A stretch of DNA of 64,000 nucleotides, from NCBI RefSeq assembly GCF_001648555.1, contig NZ_LQXM01000029.1:372001-436000 (forward strand), in the 5' to 3' direction. Positions 17,950-27,239 of this stretch are shown piece after piece. The translations under genes and the position numbers were made by a program. The notes beneath the pieces are model-generated. The model worked only from the letters and a program-made list of their open reading frames with translations, did no database searches and was not told where the DNA came from. This stretch comes from Rossellomorea aquimaris TF-12 (lineage in GTDB: Bacteria > Bacillota > Bacilli > Bacillales > Bacillaceae_B). Positions within the stretch are counted from its first letter, which is position 1; each line of letters starts with the position of its first letter.

Positions 17950-18669
17950 TTACATTTTATCACTTTTTCTATTGATTAAAAACGGTAAATACAAAAGGTA
18001 AAACAGGGTGAAAGCAACCCCTTCAAGTGATAGCAAATAATAGGGATACGGTCCTAAATAATCAATAGGGCTTGGGTTATATGGTTTATGTACAAGAAAC
18101 ATATAGTTTGCGTTAACCATTTTATTTATGAAAAATACGAAAACAGCTATACCATTTAATGCAATTAGAGCTCTAATTAATGAGGCAAAGGTTAAGGTAT
18201 ATCCTTCAATTAAAACCATATATAAGCATGATAAAACAATAGTTAAATGCGCAAGGAAAAACTGAAAATATCGAAAATGAGGAAATCCAAAAAACAATTC
18301 GGGTGTGATGATAGCAATAAATGCACCTGTCATGCTGGCGAAAAATGTAACTTCAAATACACGATAATTTTTCGTTAGTAACATAAACGTACAAAGATAC
18401 AAAGAGATGGAGCATAATTGAAGTGGTAGATTAACCTCCACTTCCCATTGACCGTGTAAGTAATACCATAACTGAAAAGTTATTTCACTAAAAACTAATA
18501 ATACAATCAGTCCATATTTTAATGGAGTCTTCCCTTTTGTACGAATCCAATCTCTAAACACAAATAACACAAATATCGCACCAATCGAAAACGTAATAGC
18601 GAAGACGTGGGACAAAGAAAAAAGCTCAAAAGTAAACTCTTCATTCCTAAAACCCCAAACCCCCATCAT
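17950..18669 (-). CDS. YwaF/TIGR02206-family integral membrane protein
   Basis: A 239-residue protein with about seven helices. The motif L-P-L-Q-L-C-S-I-S-L-Y-L (about 80-91) and GAFIAIITPELF match the TIGR02206 (YwaF) group; its function is unknown. Two ATG codons stand side by side directly after GGGGGAGG, so the second (18666) may be the true start. It is upstream of plsY on the same strand with a 62-base gap. Confidence 0.78.
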   Translation of the reverse strand: MMGVWGFRNEEFTFELFSLSHVFAITFSIGAIFVLFVFRDWIRTKGKTPLKYGLIVLLVFSEITFQLWYYLHGQWEVEVNLPLQLCSISLYLCTFMLLTKNYRVFEVTFFASMTGAFIAIITPELFFGFPHFRYFQFFLAHLTIVLSCLYMVLIEGYTLTFASLIRALIALNGIAVFVFFINKMVNANYMFLVHKPYNPSPIDYLGPYPYYLLSLEGVAFTLFYLLYLPFLINRKSDKM

Positions 18670-18839
18670 CCTCCCCCCTCACCCTTAAAAAAACTAAACT
18701 TCCATCCATATATATTCTCCTAACTCTCTATACTTTCCTTTATTGAGGGACGGACCTCTAATATCCACAATTTTCGTCCCTTAAAGTACTATACCCTTTC
18801 CCCTATAAAAAAAGCCTGGGTTTACCAAGCTATCTTATC

Positions 18840-19163
18840 TCAATCTTTCTCATTGGTGTTAATACAAGAGGTAAAGCTATTTCCACCTTTTACTTTTGAG
18901 GGATACATGTTTTCATCCGCTTGCTAAAAGATAGACTCATTCCGGTTAATAGATATGCTAACATCAACGCTTACTGATACTGACAACAAGCTCTTCTCTT
19001 CTGATATTTTGATAGGAACAGACAGAACTGCAAGTACATTTTCTACAAAATGAGTAAGAGTCTTATTCTCCGTCTCATTTATCAGAATAATAAATTCATC
19101 ACCAGAAAGTTGTACAAGTATAGGTTTTTTAATGAATTTATTCCCAATTTGTTTAATTTCTAT
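18840..19163 (-). pseudogene. Decayed GGDEF (diguanylate cyclase) domain remnant
   Basis: Translating the minus strand here gives the C-terminal half of a GGDEF domain. It shows an IKQIGNKFIKK helix, LSGDEFIILI in place of the GGDEF signature, VSVSVDVSI in place of the TISIGI strand, and ADENMYPSKVKGGNSF in place of ADxAMYxAKxxGRN. A TAG interrupts it between NESIF and QADENMY, a TAA lies just upstream, and the N-terminal half is missing. No start codon or ribosome site remains. This is a relic of a c-di-GMP signalling gene. Confidence 0.75.
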
Positions 19164-19180
19164 TTAAGGTTCAACTCATC

Positions 19181-19213
19181 AAAAAAAAATCTCCCATTTT
19201 AAGTAAATGGGAA
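19181..19213 (-). terminator. Terminator of the alpha/beta hydrolase gene
   Basis: On the minus strand TCCCATTT pairs with AAATGGGA around a 5-base loop and is followed by nine T. Confidence 0.85.
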
Positions 19214-19226
19214 AGGTTTAATAGAT

Positions 19227-20024
19227 TTATTGAACTTTTCGTAAAGGGACATCTTGATTTTGAAACAAAAAGTCGAGAGCTAATTGGTTAAATATTTTTG
19301 GTTTTTCTACATTACAAACGTGTCCACAATCAGGAATGAAAACCCTTTTAGCAGATGGATCGTTTTTTGTATCACGTTTTAGTGAATCAACAAACAGATG
19401 ATCTTCTTTTCCGGATATATAAAGTTTTGGCACGTGGGAGGCTTTTTCTTGTACACATTCGTAAGTAGACCTCACAATAGGAGTTAAGCTGTACCACCCT
19501 AGAAAATCGTTCCGCTTCATTTTTTTTGCTTCTCTAATGAAAAGCATTCTTGAAATTTTATGATTGTTTTTCGGCATCATAATGTACGCAAAGGTTTTAT
19601 ACAACCACATAAAAGGGATAAATCTCTTTATTGTGTCTCCTGCCAAAAGCAAAGATTTTGTGAAAAATGTGAATCTGGTAATACACCCTCCCAGCACAGC
19701 ACTCTTAACTCTATTTGGAGCTATTTGAAGAATAGCATGTATAAGAACAGAACCTAATGAAATCCCTACAAAATGGGCACGTTCTATCTTTATATGGTCT
19801 AATACCTTTAGTACTTCCTTTACAATTAGTTCAATTGTAAATTCTTCATTATATGATTGAATGCTTGGAGATTGTCCATGTCCTGGCAAATGGATCGTTA
19901 CCACATTATAATTCTTATTAAATACAGGAAGCTGCTTACCAAAAATATTCGAAGTCCCTCCAATTCCATGAAGAAAGACTACATATTCTTTGCCGACTCC
20001 TTGTTGTACTTTATACTCTAACAT
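19227..20024 (-). CDS. Alpha/beta-fold hydrolase
   Basis: A 265-residue cytoplasmic serine hydrolase. An HGIGG oxyanion motif lies near residue 19, the nucleophile elbow is GISLGS (about 92-97), Asp is in SGKEDHLF (about 213) and His in CGHVCN (about 239). No signal peptide is present. The substrate is unknown; proteins of this type include many lactone and ester hydrolases. The ribosome site AAGGAGAGA precedes the ATG. It is monocistronic. Confidence 0.85.
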   Translation of the reverse strand: MLEYKVQQGVGKEYVVFLHGIGGTSNIFGKQLPVFNKNYNVVTIHLPGHGQSPSIQSYNEEFTIELIVKEVLKVLDHIKIERAHFVGISLGSVLIHAILQIAPNRVKSAVLGGCITRFTFFTKSLLLAGDTIKRFIPFMWLYKTFAYIMMPKNNHKISRMLFIREAKKMKRNDFLGWYSLTPIVRSTYECVQEKASHVPKLYISGKEDHLFVDSLKRDTKNDPSAKRVFIPDCGHVCNVEKPKIFNQLALDFLFQNQDVPLRKVQ

Positions 20025-20227
20025 CTATTCTCTCCTTATATAGCTTAACTATAAAGAAATGGTGTGATCCATGATGACAATAGGACAATCATGCGACAAA
20101 CCAAACTCTTGAAGCCTTACCGTAGTTTTAACTACCATTCTATCTTATATTGATGTGTTTTGTCATAATAGAAAAGTAAAAATAACGAACATTTTGTGAT
20201 AATCATGTCAATAAGTGAATTTCTTTC

Positions 20228-20638
20228 CTATTTAGTTAAGTCTAATGGTGGTATTCCTGCTTCAATATAGCTTCGAATGAGTTTCCACTTACTTGAATGA
20301 GTCTCTTTTTTAAAACTGTCAAAGAAGAGATGACCTGAATCCTTCATTTCTTCTCCTATTTTTATAGTAGCCCAGAATACTACCATCACTTCATTCTCTC
20401 GTAATGGTATAATTTTTTCTCCTAGAAACACCCACTCTCCTTGATGCTTCTTAACATATTCAAATCCTTGCTCCCATCCCTTAAGGGACTCTTCATATCC
20501 AAAATCAACGATCTCTGATGATCCTGTCACTTCTCTTGCTTTATACTCTTTAGAGATTAATTTTTCCATTTCCTCGATGGATGAACGCTTCCAGGCAGTT
20601 TGAAATCCAGAAAAAAATCGATTAAAATCAGTCAACAT
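20228..20638 (-). CDS. SnoaL/NTF2-like small protein
   Basis: A 136-residue cytoplasmic protein whose pattern suggests the NTF2-like fold used by SnoaL and DUF4440 proteins: an N-terminal helix with RFFSGFQTAW, the strand VFWATIK, then SGHLFFDSFKK and KWKLIRSYIEAG. No catalytic residues can be assigned. The start is the ATG at 20638, seven bases after GGAGGGGGG; a TTG further out coincides with the ribosome site. It follows the dnaN-like gene after 24 bases and probably shares its transcript. Confidence 0.65.
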   Translation of the reverse strand: MLTDFNRFFSGFQTAWKRSSIEEMEKLISKEYKAREVTGSSEIVDFGYEESLKGWEQGFEYVKKHQGEWVFLGEKIIPLRENEVMVVFWATIKIGEEMKDSGHLFFDSFKKETHSSKWKLIRSYIEAGIPPLDLTK

Positions 20639-20662
20639 CAAAAATCCCCCCTCCAAATAAAT

Positions 20663-21781
20663 TCAATTTGATAAAACTGGTGAAATAAGCTGAATACAAG
20701 ATGTGTCTTCCATCCCTTTTAGAATAATCGGTTTTAAATTCCCATCAAAACCCATTCGAATTTGCTTTTCCACGTGAACTTTTAAGGCCTCCTCCATAAA
20801 CTTCCCATCAAATGTGATGGACAGTTCTTTTTCTCCAGAAACCTCCACTACTCGTTGTTTTTCTTTTATCTCGCCCATCTCTGAAGGAGCAGAAGATATC
20901 TCAACTTGCCCATCTCCAACGATAACTAGTGTAACATTATGATTTTTCCATTGAGCCGCTAACAGATTTGCTCTTTCAATCCCTTTTAAAAATTGATCTC
21001 GATTTACAATGATTTCAGTTTTTGATTCTGTTGGGATAATCTTTTTAATATCAGGGTAATGCCCTGTAAGTAAACGAGTATAGAACTCTATTTGCCCCAC
21101 CACTAATACAATAAACTGATCAGATAGATATAATTCAACTTTCGCTTCTAAATCTATTAAAGGAAGCATTTCATTTAAACTGGTAGATGGTACGATATAG
21201 GAACCGTTTATGCTTTCTTGGATCATAATGGTTTTCATAGATAGTCTTTGTGAGTTCGTTGCAATAGCGGTTAAAAGACTGCTTTCAAATAACCAATGGA
21301 CTCCAGTCAGCACTGGCTGAGAATGGTTGGTAGATGCGGCAAATCTCGTTTGCTTTATTAATTCTTTTATGTCATGTGAAGTAATAACAAGAGCTTCTAT
21401 TGCTTCTATTTCTGGGAGCTTTGGATAATCCTCCCCATGAAGACCACTCAGTCTCGTTACAACTTCATCTGAAATTATTGTCATTTTGTGATTTTTGTCC
21501 GTTTTAATATGTATGTCACCTGGAAGCTTTTTTACAACCTCTAACAAGTATTGTGAAGGGGCAACGACTGAACCCACCTCTAGCACTTCATAATTATTCT
21601 CCTCATGAGTAATACTGAATTTCATCATGAATTCACCATTACTACCTGTTAACATTATCCGATCTGAAGTAGCCTCTATTTTCACTCCTGTAAGAATTGG
21701 CATTAGAGACTTTTTTGATACTGCTTTCCCAACAGACATCAGTGCTTTCTGAAAATATTCCCTTTTTACTTTGAATTCCAT
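20663..21781 (-). CDS. DNA polymerase III beta-clamp paralogue (orphan DnaN)
   Basis: A 372-residue sliding-clamp protein with the three DnaN domains: the N-terminal FKVKREYFQKALMSVGKAV, AFAASTNHSQPVLTGVHW-like text in domain 2 and HYPDIKKIIP in domain 3. The end is CIQLISPVLSN where classic clamps have a Leu-Pro-Met/Val-Arg ending that forms part of the partner pocket. It is not beside dnaA, recF or gyrB, so it is a second, orphan clamp. Some Bacillus genomes carry such a copy; its job is not settled. An NTF2-like gene follows in the same operon. The start follows AAGGGAGAC. Confidence 0.88.
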   Translation of the reverse strand: MEFKVKREYFQKALMSVGKAVSKKSLMPILTGVKIEATSDRIMLTGSNGEFMMKFSITHEENNYEVLEVGSVVAPSQYLLEVVKKLPGDIHIKTDKNHKMTIISDEVVTRLSGLHGEDYPKLPEIEAIEALVITSHDIKELIKQTRFAASTNHSQPVLTGVHWLFESSLLTAIATNSQRLSMKTIMIQESINGSYIVPSTSLNEMLPLIDLEAKVELYLSDQFIVLVVGQIEFYTRLLTGHYPDIKKIIPTESKTEIIVNRDQFLKGIERANLLAAQWKNHNVTLVIVGDGQVEISSAPSEMGEIKEKQRVVEVSGEKELSITFDGKFMEEALKVHVEKQIRMGFDGNLKPIILKGMEDTSCIQLISPVLSN

Positions 21782-21830
21782 AGAAGTCTCCCTTCGTGTT
21801 ATTTACTTTTTCTTATTAAGTATGTTTTTT

Positions 21831-22011
21831 ATTACATATGTTCTGTTGCTAGTTCTGGTCAGCAGTATGTACTAAAAGGTTTTGGGAACCTCTCCTTTTG
21901 GACTTCATTAGGATGAAGATGCTCAACCCATTTTTCGAAATAGACGAGCATCCTGCAAGTTAACCCCATGTACCCACTATCTACTAAAATAGCAACAATT
22001 TTTGTAAGATT
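21831..22011. repeat. MITE-like intergenic repeat, copy 3
   Basis: A non-coding element of about 180 bp. The left end (ATTACATATGTTCTGTTGCTAG) resembles the reverse complement of the right end (ATCTTACAAAAATTGTTGCTA). It contains an inner hairpin with GATGCTC and GAGCATC. The right end TAGCAACAA matches that of copy 1. Confidence 0.5.
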
Positions 22012-22028
22012 CCAACTTTACCGATCTT

Positions 22029-22889
22029 CTAAAGTTCCTTCACCATCATCACATCTTTTGTTATTTCCCCTAAACCCAATTCTTTTTGTATTTCTATCTC
22101 TGTAATGTCTGAGCCGTGAAAACCAATTACCTTGCCACCACGAGCTTCCACCTCTTTTATTACTTGTTTTAACATACTTTCTTTATAAATATTGTAATCT
22201 TGTAAAATGCCAAGAGCTAACACTTCACTATATTTGGTATCCTCTCTTATGGTGACACCCATTATACCTATAGTTTGTTCTTCAATGCTAAATGCCATTG
22301 CAAAGCTAAAGTCCACTGACGAATAGTATTCCTCCATCATATCCAATTGAGCTTGTGTGGCTTCTTCATTTCTTTCCATTATTTCTTTCCATTCATTAAA
22401 TGGAAAATCAGAACATCGATTTGTTTCATAATCCATTTTGGATAAATGAAAGTCATTCTTTACTTCTCGACCCAATATTTCTGACTCGTTAGTAATTTCA
22501 AACCCCTTCGATTCGAAATATAGAATTTGATTTTCCCATTGACTTCTAAATCGTTGAGCTAATATTTTTCCACCGTACTCCTCACTTGTAGAGAAGTCAT
22601 AAACACGACGAAATAGTTCATCCTGTATATTTTCATATCCATTTTGCACCCAAGGGTACCCTAAGGAAACGAAATCTCCTTTTCCTGTGAAACTCATATA
22701 TCCTACGAGATCCTCTCCGTTAAATGCAAAGCAGCGAGATTTAGGGTGAAATTCTTGTTGATTTTTAAAATGAATGGGGGATTTGGTTGGTTTCCATGCA
22801 TAAGGAAGCGTAGAAGTAGCTTTTATCCAGAAGGAATATTGTAATGCTATATCCTGTTCACCTTGAAAATACCTATATGTAATCGTCAT
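22029..22889 (-). CDS. Probable GNAT-type acetyltransferase
   Basis: A 286-residue protein that I read as a GNAT acetyltransferase, perhaps with two GNAT-like halves. FAFNGEDLVGYMSFTGKG (about 55-72) and FAMAFSIEEQTIGIMGVTI (about 195-213) are the central strands of each half. RFRSQWENQILYFESKGFEI is a typical C-terminal helix-strand. The acetyl-CoA loop is not clear. The start is placed at the ATG at 22889 after GTGAG; an ATG six codons earlier is possible. Substrate unknown. Confidence 0.6.
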   Translation of the reverse strand: MTITYRYFQGEQDIALQYSFWIKATSTLPYAWKPTKSPIHFKNQQEFHPKSRCFAFNGEDLVGYMSFTGKGDFVSLGYPWVQNGYENIQDELFRRVYDFSTSEEYGGKILAQRFRSQWENQILYFESKGFEITNESEILGREVKNDFHLSKMDYETNRCSDFPFNEWKEIMERNEEATQAQLDMMEEYYSSVDFSFAMAFSIEEQTIGIMGVTIREDTKYSEVLALGILQDYNIYKESMLKQVIKEVEARGGKVIGFHGSDITEIEIQKELGLGEITKDVMMVKEL

Positions 22890-23038
22890 AAAATCACTCA
22901 CTTTCATAAATTGATAATGTAGGCGCTTTCCTCATTTTAACCTAATTCCCTCACCAGGAATATGAAATTACTTATAGAACTCCAACTTATTCATACATTT
23001 TATCTGCCATATCTTTTAGACAGTAGGAGAGTTTCTTG

Positions 23039-23585
23039 CTAAACCGTCCACGCTCTCTCTATCGCAATCTCATACAAGGCTGTCTTTACAACACTCTTAT
23101 TCGTGAATAAGTCTTGGGACTGTAGTGACGCTATGAAATAATTGTCATTTTCATTATCTCCATGACAAACTAATCCTGGAATGGTGTCTTCCTTTACACT
23201 TTTTTAATTCATTTTTTGGGTGTGTTAAATCAGCTATATACTCAGCTACTTTAAGTGTATCTCCATTACACATTGTATTAGTAAATCCACTTTCCTTATA
23301 CATACTTGAACCATTAAATAGAGATACAGAAATTTTATTATACGTTTTTTCTTGATTACTTTTTTTAAAAATATCATCATGAACATTCCTCATGAAATTT
23401 TCATAGCAGATTGAATTCTTCCACATGGATATAATACAAGCTTCCAAAGGATTCTCTTTATTCCATCCACCTATTTGTCCAATGAACCCTTCTGTTTTTT
23501 TTAAGGTACTCCATGCTTCCTGACCTTTTGAAAATAGAAGTTTATTTTCTTTCTTGACTCCACACCTAATCCATTTTATTAACAC
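23039..23585 (-). pseudogene. YdbC-like DUF4937 gene broken by a frameshift
   Basis: The intact frame encodes MLIKWIRCGVKKENKLLFSK, then EGFIGQIGGW and MWKNSICYENFM, the pattern of DUF4937 (YdbC-like) proteins of the dimeric alpha-beta barrel type. After LTHPKNEL the frame passes a run of six A (plus-strand T at 23200-23205) and ends early at 23154. Removing one A lets it continue as SVKEDTIPGLVCHGDN to a stop at 23039, which restores the expected length. The start is GTG at 23585 after AGGTGG. It may be a true pseudogene or a homopolymer sequencing error. Confidence 0.7.
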
Positions 23586-23763
23586 CTAACCACCTCTTTT
23601 ACCTTCTATTCTTTCATACTTGCGTCTTTCGTTACAGTCCCTTCATCCTACTTGAAATATCCCCTTAATAGGAAATTGACAGAGTCATTACAAAACCCCC
23701 ATCCCTCCTTCATATTAAAATCCTATTCTTAAATAGAATTAAAATTTGAGAGGAGATTTTCAA

Positions 23764-24651
23764 GTGAAAAAATTTATGAAAACAATTTGTTTATCAGCTG
23801 CTATTATAGGTGTGGGTACAAGTACGGCTCTCCCATCCTTCGCAATGTCAAATACTCATCCCCAATTAAATAGTAACAAAATATTAAATATCGCTCACCG
23901 AGGTGCTTCCGCATATGCTCCAGAACATACGATGCCTTCTTATGAATTAGGAGATCAAATGAAAGGTGATTACATAGAGCTTGATCTACAAATGACAAAA
24001 GACGGGCAACTTATCGCAATGCATGATGAAACACTTGATCGAACAACAAATGGTACGGGGCTCGTAAAAGAATACACTTTGGAAGAAATAAAAAGGCTGG
24101 ATGCAGGTTCTTGGTTTAACAAAAAATATCCTGAAAAAGCAAAAGAGGAATTTGAAGGACTTCAAGTACAGACACTCGAAGAAATCATTGAACACTTTGG
24201 TCAAAGTAAAAATTATTATATAGAAACGAAATCACCAGAAGTTTATCCTGGGATGGAAGAAAAATTATTAGATATTTTAGAGAAGCACAATTTAACACGA
24301 CAAAATGGTCCTTCTAGTAAAGTGATCATCCAATCTTTTAGTGAAGAAAGCCTTAAAAAAATACACAATATAAATGAAGATATTCCACTTGTACAATTGA
24401 TAGATTACACTACATCAGCAACAATTTCTGAAAAAGAGCTCAATGATTATGAAGAGTATGCTGTTGGTCTTGGTATGAGCTTTAAGAAAATTGATGAAAA
24501 TTATGTATCTAAAGTCCGAGAACATGATTTGCTTATCCATCCATATACAGTGGTAGAAAAAGAGGATATGGAACGACTACTGGATTGGGGTGTAACTGGA
24601 ATGTTCACGAATAACCCAGACTCCTTAGAGGAAGTATTAAAAGAACGATAG
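23764..24651 (+). CDS. Secreted glycerophosphodiester phosphodiesterase, GlpQ-like
   Basis: A 295-residue exported enzyme that splits glycerophosphodiesters to glycerol-3-phosphate and alcohol. It has a signal peptide ([14 protein letters not shown], cleavage near SFA, residue 27) and the GDPD signature: HRG (45-47), Glu72 and Asp74 in IELDLQ, and the second active-site His in MHDETLDRT (His87). The metal ligand is in YIETKSPE. The GTG at 23764 is chosen because GAGGAG lies eight bases before it. In relatives such enzymes release phosphate from teichoic acid or lipid debris; no Pho box is evident here. Confidence 0.9.
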   Translation: MKKFMKTICLSAAIIGVGTSTALPSFAMSNTHPQLNSNKILNIAHRGASAYAPEHTMPSYELGDQMKGDYIELDLQMTKDGQLIAMHDETLDRTTNGTGLVKEYTLEEIKRLDAGSWFNKKYPEKAKEEFEGLQVQTLEEIIEHFGQSKNYYIETKSPEVYPGMEEKLLDILEKHNLTRQNGPSSKVIIQSFSEESLKKIHNINEDIPLVQLIDYTTSATISEKELNDYEEYAVGLGMSFKKIDENYVSKVREHDLLIHPYTVVEKEDMERLLDWGVTGMFTNNPDSLEEVLKER

Positions 24652-24734
24652 GAAGAGTTTTAAATATGGCTACATGCGATGATGAGACAAGCTGTCCATT
24701 ATAGGGGTAACACCTAACCTATTATAAGAGAATG

Positions 24735-24778
24735 AATAACAAAAAGAGTCACTTTTAATGGTGACTCTTTTTGTTATT
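24735..24778. terminator. Bidirectional terminator between converging genes
   Basis: A perfect 18-bp hairpin (24735-24752 with 24761-24778) whose outer part is A5/T5 rich, so each strand ends in a T run. It overlaps the stop codon of the zinc-ribbon gene. Confidence 0.9.
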
Positions 24779-25082
24779 TGCTCAACTTCTTCTTTTTTGA
24801 CTCATACTTAACAAAGAAAGGAAGAATTAATGAAATGAGATAAGCTAGTACAACAATAATTGCAAATGTGACAGGTTTTGATAATCCTAGATTAGGCGAC
24901 ATAATTAAGCCGAAAATTACGGATGGAATGATAATTAAAAATATCACTAAATATTTTGAACCAAAGGTAATGGTATGCTTTCTCCCGCATTGACTGCATT
25001 CTATTGGTTTATATGATTTCCATATTGAAAATAGGATGTCTTTCCATTGAAATTGACTCTTACACGCTTCACAATTCTGCAT
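24774..25082 (-). CDS. Zinc-ribbon membrane protein, CxxC-x21-CxxC type
   Basis: A 102-residue protein with an N-terminal pair of CxxC motifs (CEAC and CSQC, 21 residues apart), which should bind zinc, and two C-terminal membrane helices (about 45-65 and 72-92). The layout matches the TIGR04104 'cxxc_20_cxxc' family, which is common in Bacillus and of unknown function. It ends in a Lys-rich tail. Confidence 0.75.
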   Translation of the reverse strand: MQNCEACKSQFQWKDILFSIWKSYKPIECSQCGRKHTITFGSKYLVIFLIIIPSVIFGLIMSPNLGLSKPVTFAIIVVLAYLISLILPFFVKYESKKKKLSK

Positions 25083-25164
25083 GTTGCTTTCCCTCCTATG
25101 ATTCTTTCTCTACCTCTATACTACCATGTATTAACACCATCATAATAAAAATAATTCGTCAAAC

Positions 25165-25485
25165 CTAGTGTCTAGGTGCATAGAGTATGACAGATATCCC
25201 TATTAAGCAAATAAAGGCTCCAATCCAATCGTAAATATCCGGTGTTTTTTGATCAACGCCCCATCCCCATAAGAGTGCCAGGATAATAAAGATTCCACCA
25301 TAGGCTGCATAAACTCTTCCGAAATCAGGGAACTTCTGAAGAGTGGGAATGATACCGTAAATGACTAATACCAAAGCTCCACTTATACCGTATCCAAAAT
25401 GTTTCTCTTCTCTCAGCCACAGCCAAATAAGGTATCCTCCCCCAATTTCTGCAATACCTGCTAGAATGAATAAAAGGATTGTCAT
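25165..25485 (-). CDS. YnfA/UPF0060 family small membrane protein
   Basis: A 106-residue protein with four helices. AEIGGGYLIWLWLREEK (about 12-28), the YAAYGGIFI segment (about 59-67), and DWIGAFICLIGISVILYAPR at the end are characteristic of the YnfA (UPF0060) family. This is related to small multidrug resistance transporters, but its substrate is not established. It is a single gene with normal length. Confidence 0.9.
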   Translation of the reverse strand: MTILLFILAGIAEIGGGYLIWLWLREEKHFGYGISGALVLVIYGIIPTLQKFPDFGRVYAAYGGIFIILALLWGWGVDQKTPDIYDWIGAFICLIGISVILYAPRH

Positions 25486-25680
25486 TTATATTTGTCACTT
25501 CCTTCTAACAAATTTACTTCTAATTTTACACGTTGTTCGTACAATTCAAAAGGATGTTGAAATGTTCAGTTAACATCTGTGACTTCATATGATAAATTCT
25601 AATTCAATTAAAATAAAGAAGGAATCTCTTTACTTCATTACGAATTATATTAATATAACACTTTGAAGGGGTTACATAAT

Positions 25681-26478
25681 TTGATTAATTCTTTTAAATT
25701 TAACGTTCAAACTTTAAGGCAAACAATGACTGTTTATATTTTTTTAGTTGATGATGTATTAATCGATACAGGGCCTTTTAGTATGAGAAATGAGGTAGTG
25801 AATATCGTCAAGGAGCTCCCGATTAATCGTGTTATTCACACTCATCATCATGAAGATCATACTGGAAACAGTTCTTGGATTGAAAGGAACCTTCACATCC
25901 CTCAACTGATTCATCCTTTAGGAGTTGAGCATTGCAAAAAGAGCACCAGGCTTCCACTATACCGGGCAGTTTTTTGGAATAACCGAGGTGCCTTTCATCC
26001 AACTCCATTTGAAAACCGGTTCATTTCAACAGATAATTATTCATTTGAAATCGTTCATACACCAGGACATGCAGAAGATCACATCGTTTTAATAGATGAA
26101 GAAAAAGGGATTTGTTTCTCCGGGGACCTGTATTTATTTCATTCTCCTACCTCAAACTTTTCATTTGAATCTGTACCGGAATTGATTCGATCACTTGATA
26201 AGACGCTGAAGTATTCTTTTGAAGATATTTATTGTTCTCACCGTGGATATTTAAAAAACGGAAAAAAACTACTAGAAAGAAAAAGAGACTACCTTCTTCA
26301 GCTCCAACAAAACGTTACACATGCCTTTGAGCAAGGAAAAACATCAAAGGAAATCCGCAAAGAGCTATTGCCAAAAAACAAACTGTTTCAATACATCTCA
26401 TTTTTTGAAAACTCACCAAACCATACGGTGAATTCCATTCTTAAGGAGCTTCCTAAAGAATATAGTTCCGAAGTTTAA
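25681..26478 (+). CDS. Metallo-beta-lactamase-fold hydrolase
   Basis: A 265-residue cytoplasmic MBL-fold enzyme. Metal-binding motifs are HTHHHEDH (about 57-64, His-x-His-x-Asp-His type), HTPGHAEDH (about 124-132), Asp in FSGDLYLF (about 145), and His in SHRGY (about 186). It is glyoxalase II-like in layout; the substrate is unknown. The TTG at 25681 is chosen because GAAGGGG lies eight bases before it. A helical C-terminal tail of about 70 residues follows the last metal ligand. Confidence 0.85.
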   Translation: MINSFKFNVQTLRQTMTVYIFLVDDVLIDTGPFSMRNEVVNIVKELPINRVIHTHHHEDHTGNSSWIERNLHIPQLIHPLGVEHCKKSTRLPLYRAVFWNNRGAFHPTPFENRFISTDNYSFEIVHTPGHAEDHIVLIDEEKGICFSGDLYLFHSPTSNFSFESVPELIRSLDKTLKYSFEDIYCSHRGYLKNGKKLLERKRDYLLQLQQNVTHAFEQGKTSKEIRKELLPKNKLFQYISFFENSPNHTVNSILKELPKEYSSEV

Positions 26479-26518
26479 AAGGTGCGTCCCTCGACACTAG
26501 AGTCGAGGGACGCACCTT
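26479..26518. terminator. Long hairpin between convergent genes
   Basis: A perfect 17-bp stem (26479-26495 with 26502-26518), GC-rich core GTGCGTCCCTCGAC, loop ACTAGA. It sits directly behind the MBL-fold gene and ends the converging yitT-type gene. Confidence 0.75.
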
Positions 26519-26548
26519 ATTTATTCACCATTGCAAGGTAAATAAAGG

Positions 26549-27154
26549 TTAGCTGTTCTTAATAGTCATGAATCGACTTGGTGTTTGGAGGTTATACATG
26601 ATGTCAACTATTTTAGTTGCGATAAATTGACATATGACTGCATATAATATGATTTTCCAATCAACTATGAGACCTGTTAATAGCAATACGCTTCCATTGA
26701 TGTAAAATAAGGTCCTACCAGGAGTCGTTCCTCGTAGTCTCGAAATAATTAGGGCTAAAATATCCATACCACCTGATGATGCTCCTAGCCTGAATAAGAT
26801 TCCAATCCCAATTCCAAACAAAATTGCCCCAATCATCAAGTCAATGAAAACATATGAAACAGGCTCCGTTACATGAACGCTAACGATGTCTACAAAGACA
26901 GAAGTAACAGTCACACAAAACATTGTCCATAATGCGTTCTCTTTACCAAGCCATTTCCATGCAGCCATCAGCAAGGCTGCATTTAATACCCATAGGGTGG
27001 TAGCAAATGGTGTATGTAGAATGAAATTTGTTAAAACGCTTATACTTGCTGCACCACCTGAAGGAATCAAATGGGGAAAGAGGAAAGTAGCCATACTTAC
27101 TCCTTGAATCATGGCGCCAGTTCCAAGAAATGTTCCTTTTTTTATAAAATTCAT
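26549..27154 (-). CDS. YitT-family membrane protein, short form
   Basis: A 201-residue membrane protein with about six helices. F-L-F-P-H-L-I-P-S-G-G-A-A-S-I-S corresponds to the V-P-x-x-x-I-D-G-G region of YitT, and R-L-G-A-S-S-G-G-M-D-I-L to the Y-G-G-S-L-D-G-T-E region. The cytoplasmic DUF2179 domain present in the relative at 12471-13373 is absent. Function unknown. Confidence 0.8.
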   Translation of the reverse strand: MNFIKKGTFLGTGAMIQGVSMATFLFPHLIPSGGAASISVLTNFILHTPFATTLWVLNAALLMAAWKWLGKENALWTMFCVTVTSVFVDIVSVHVTEPVSYVFIDLMIGAILFGIGIGILFRLGASSGGMDILALIISRLRGTTPGRTLFYINGSVLLLTGLIVDWKIILYAVICQFIATKIVDIMYNLQTPSRFMTIKNS

Positions 27155-27239
27155 TGGTGAATTGCTCCTAATTCTTAGAAGTATTTATATCCATAGTCTA
27201 GTAATCTATTATAAAAATAGCAAATGCAAAAACAGAGAC

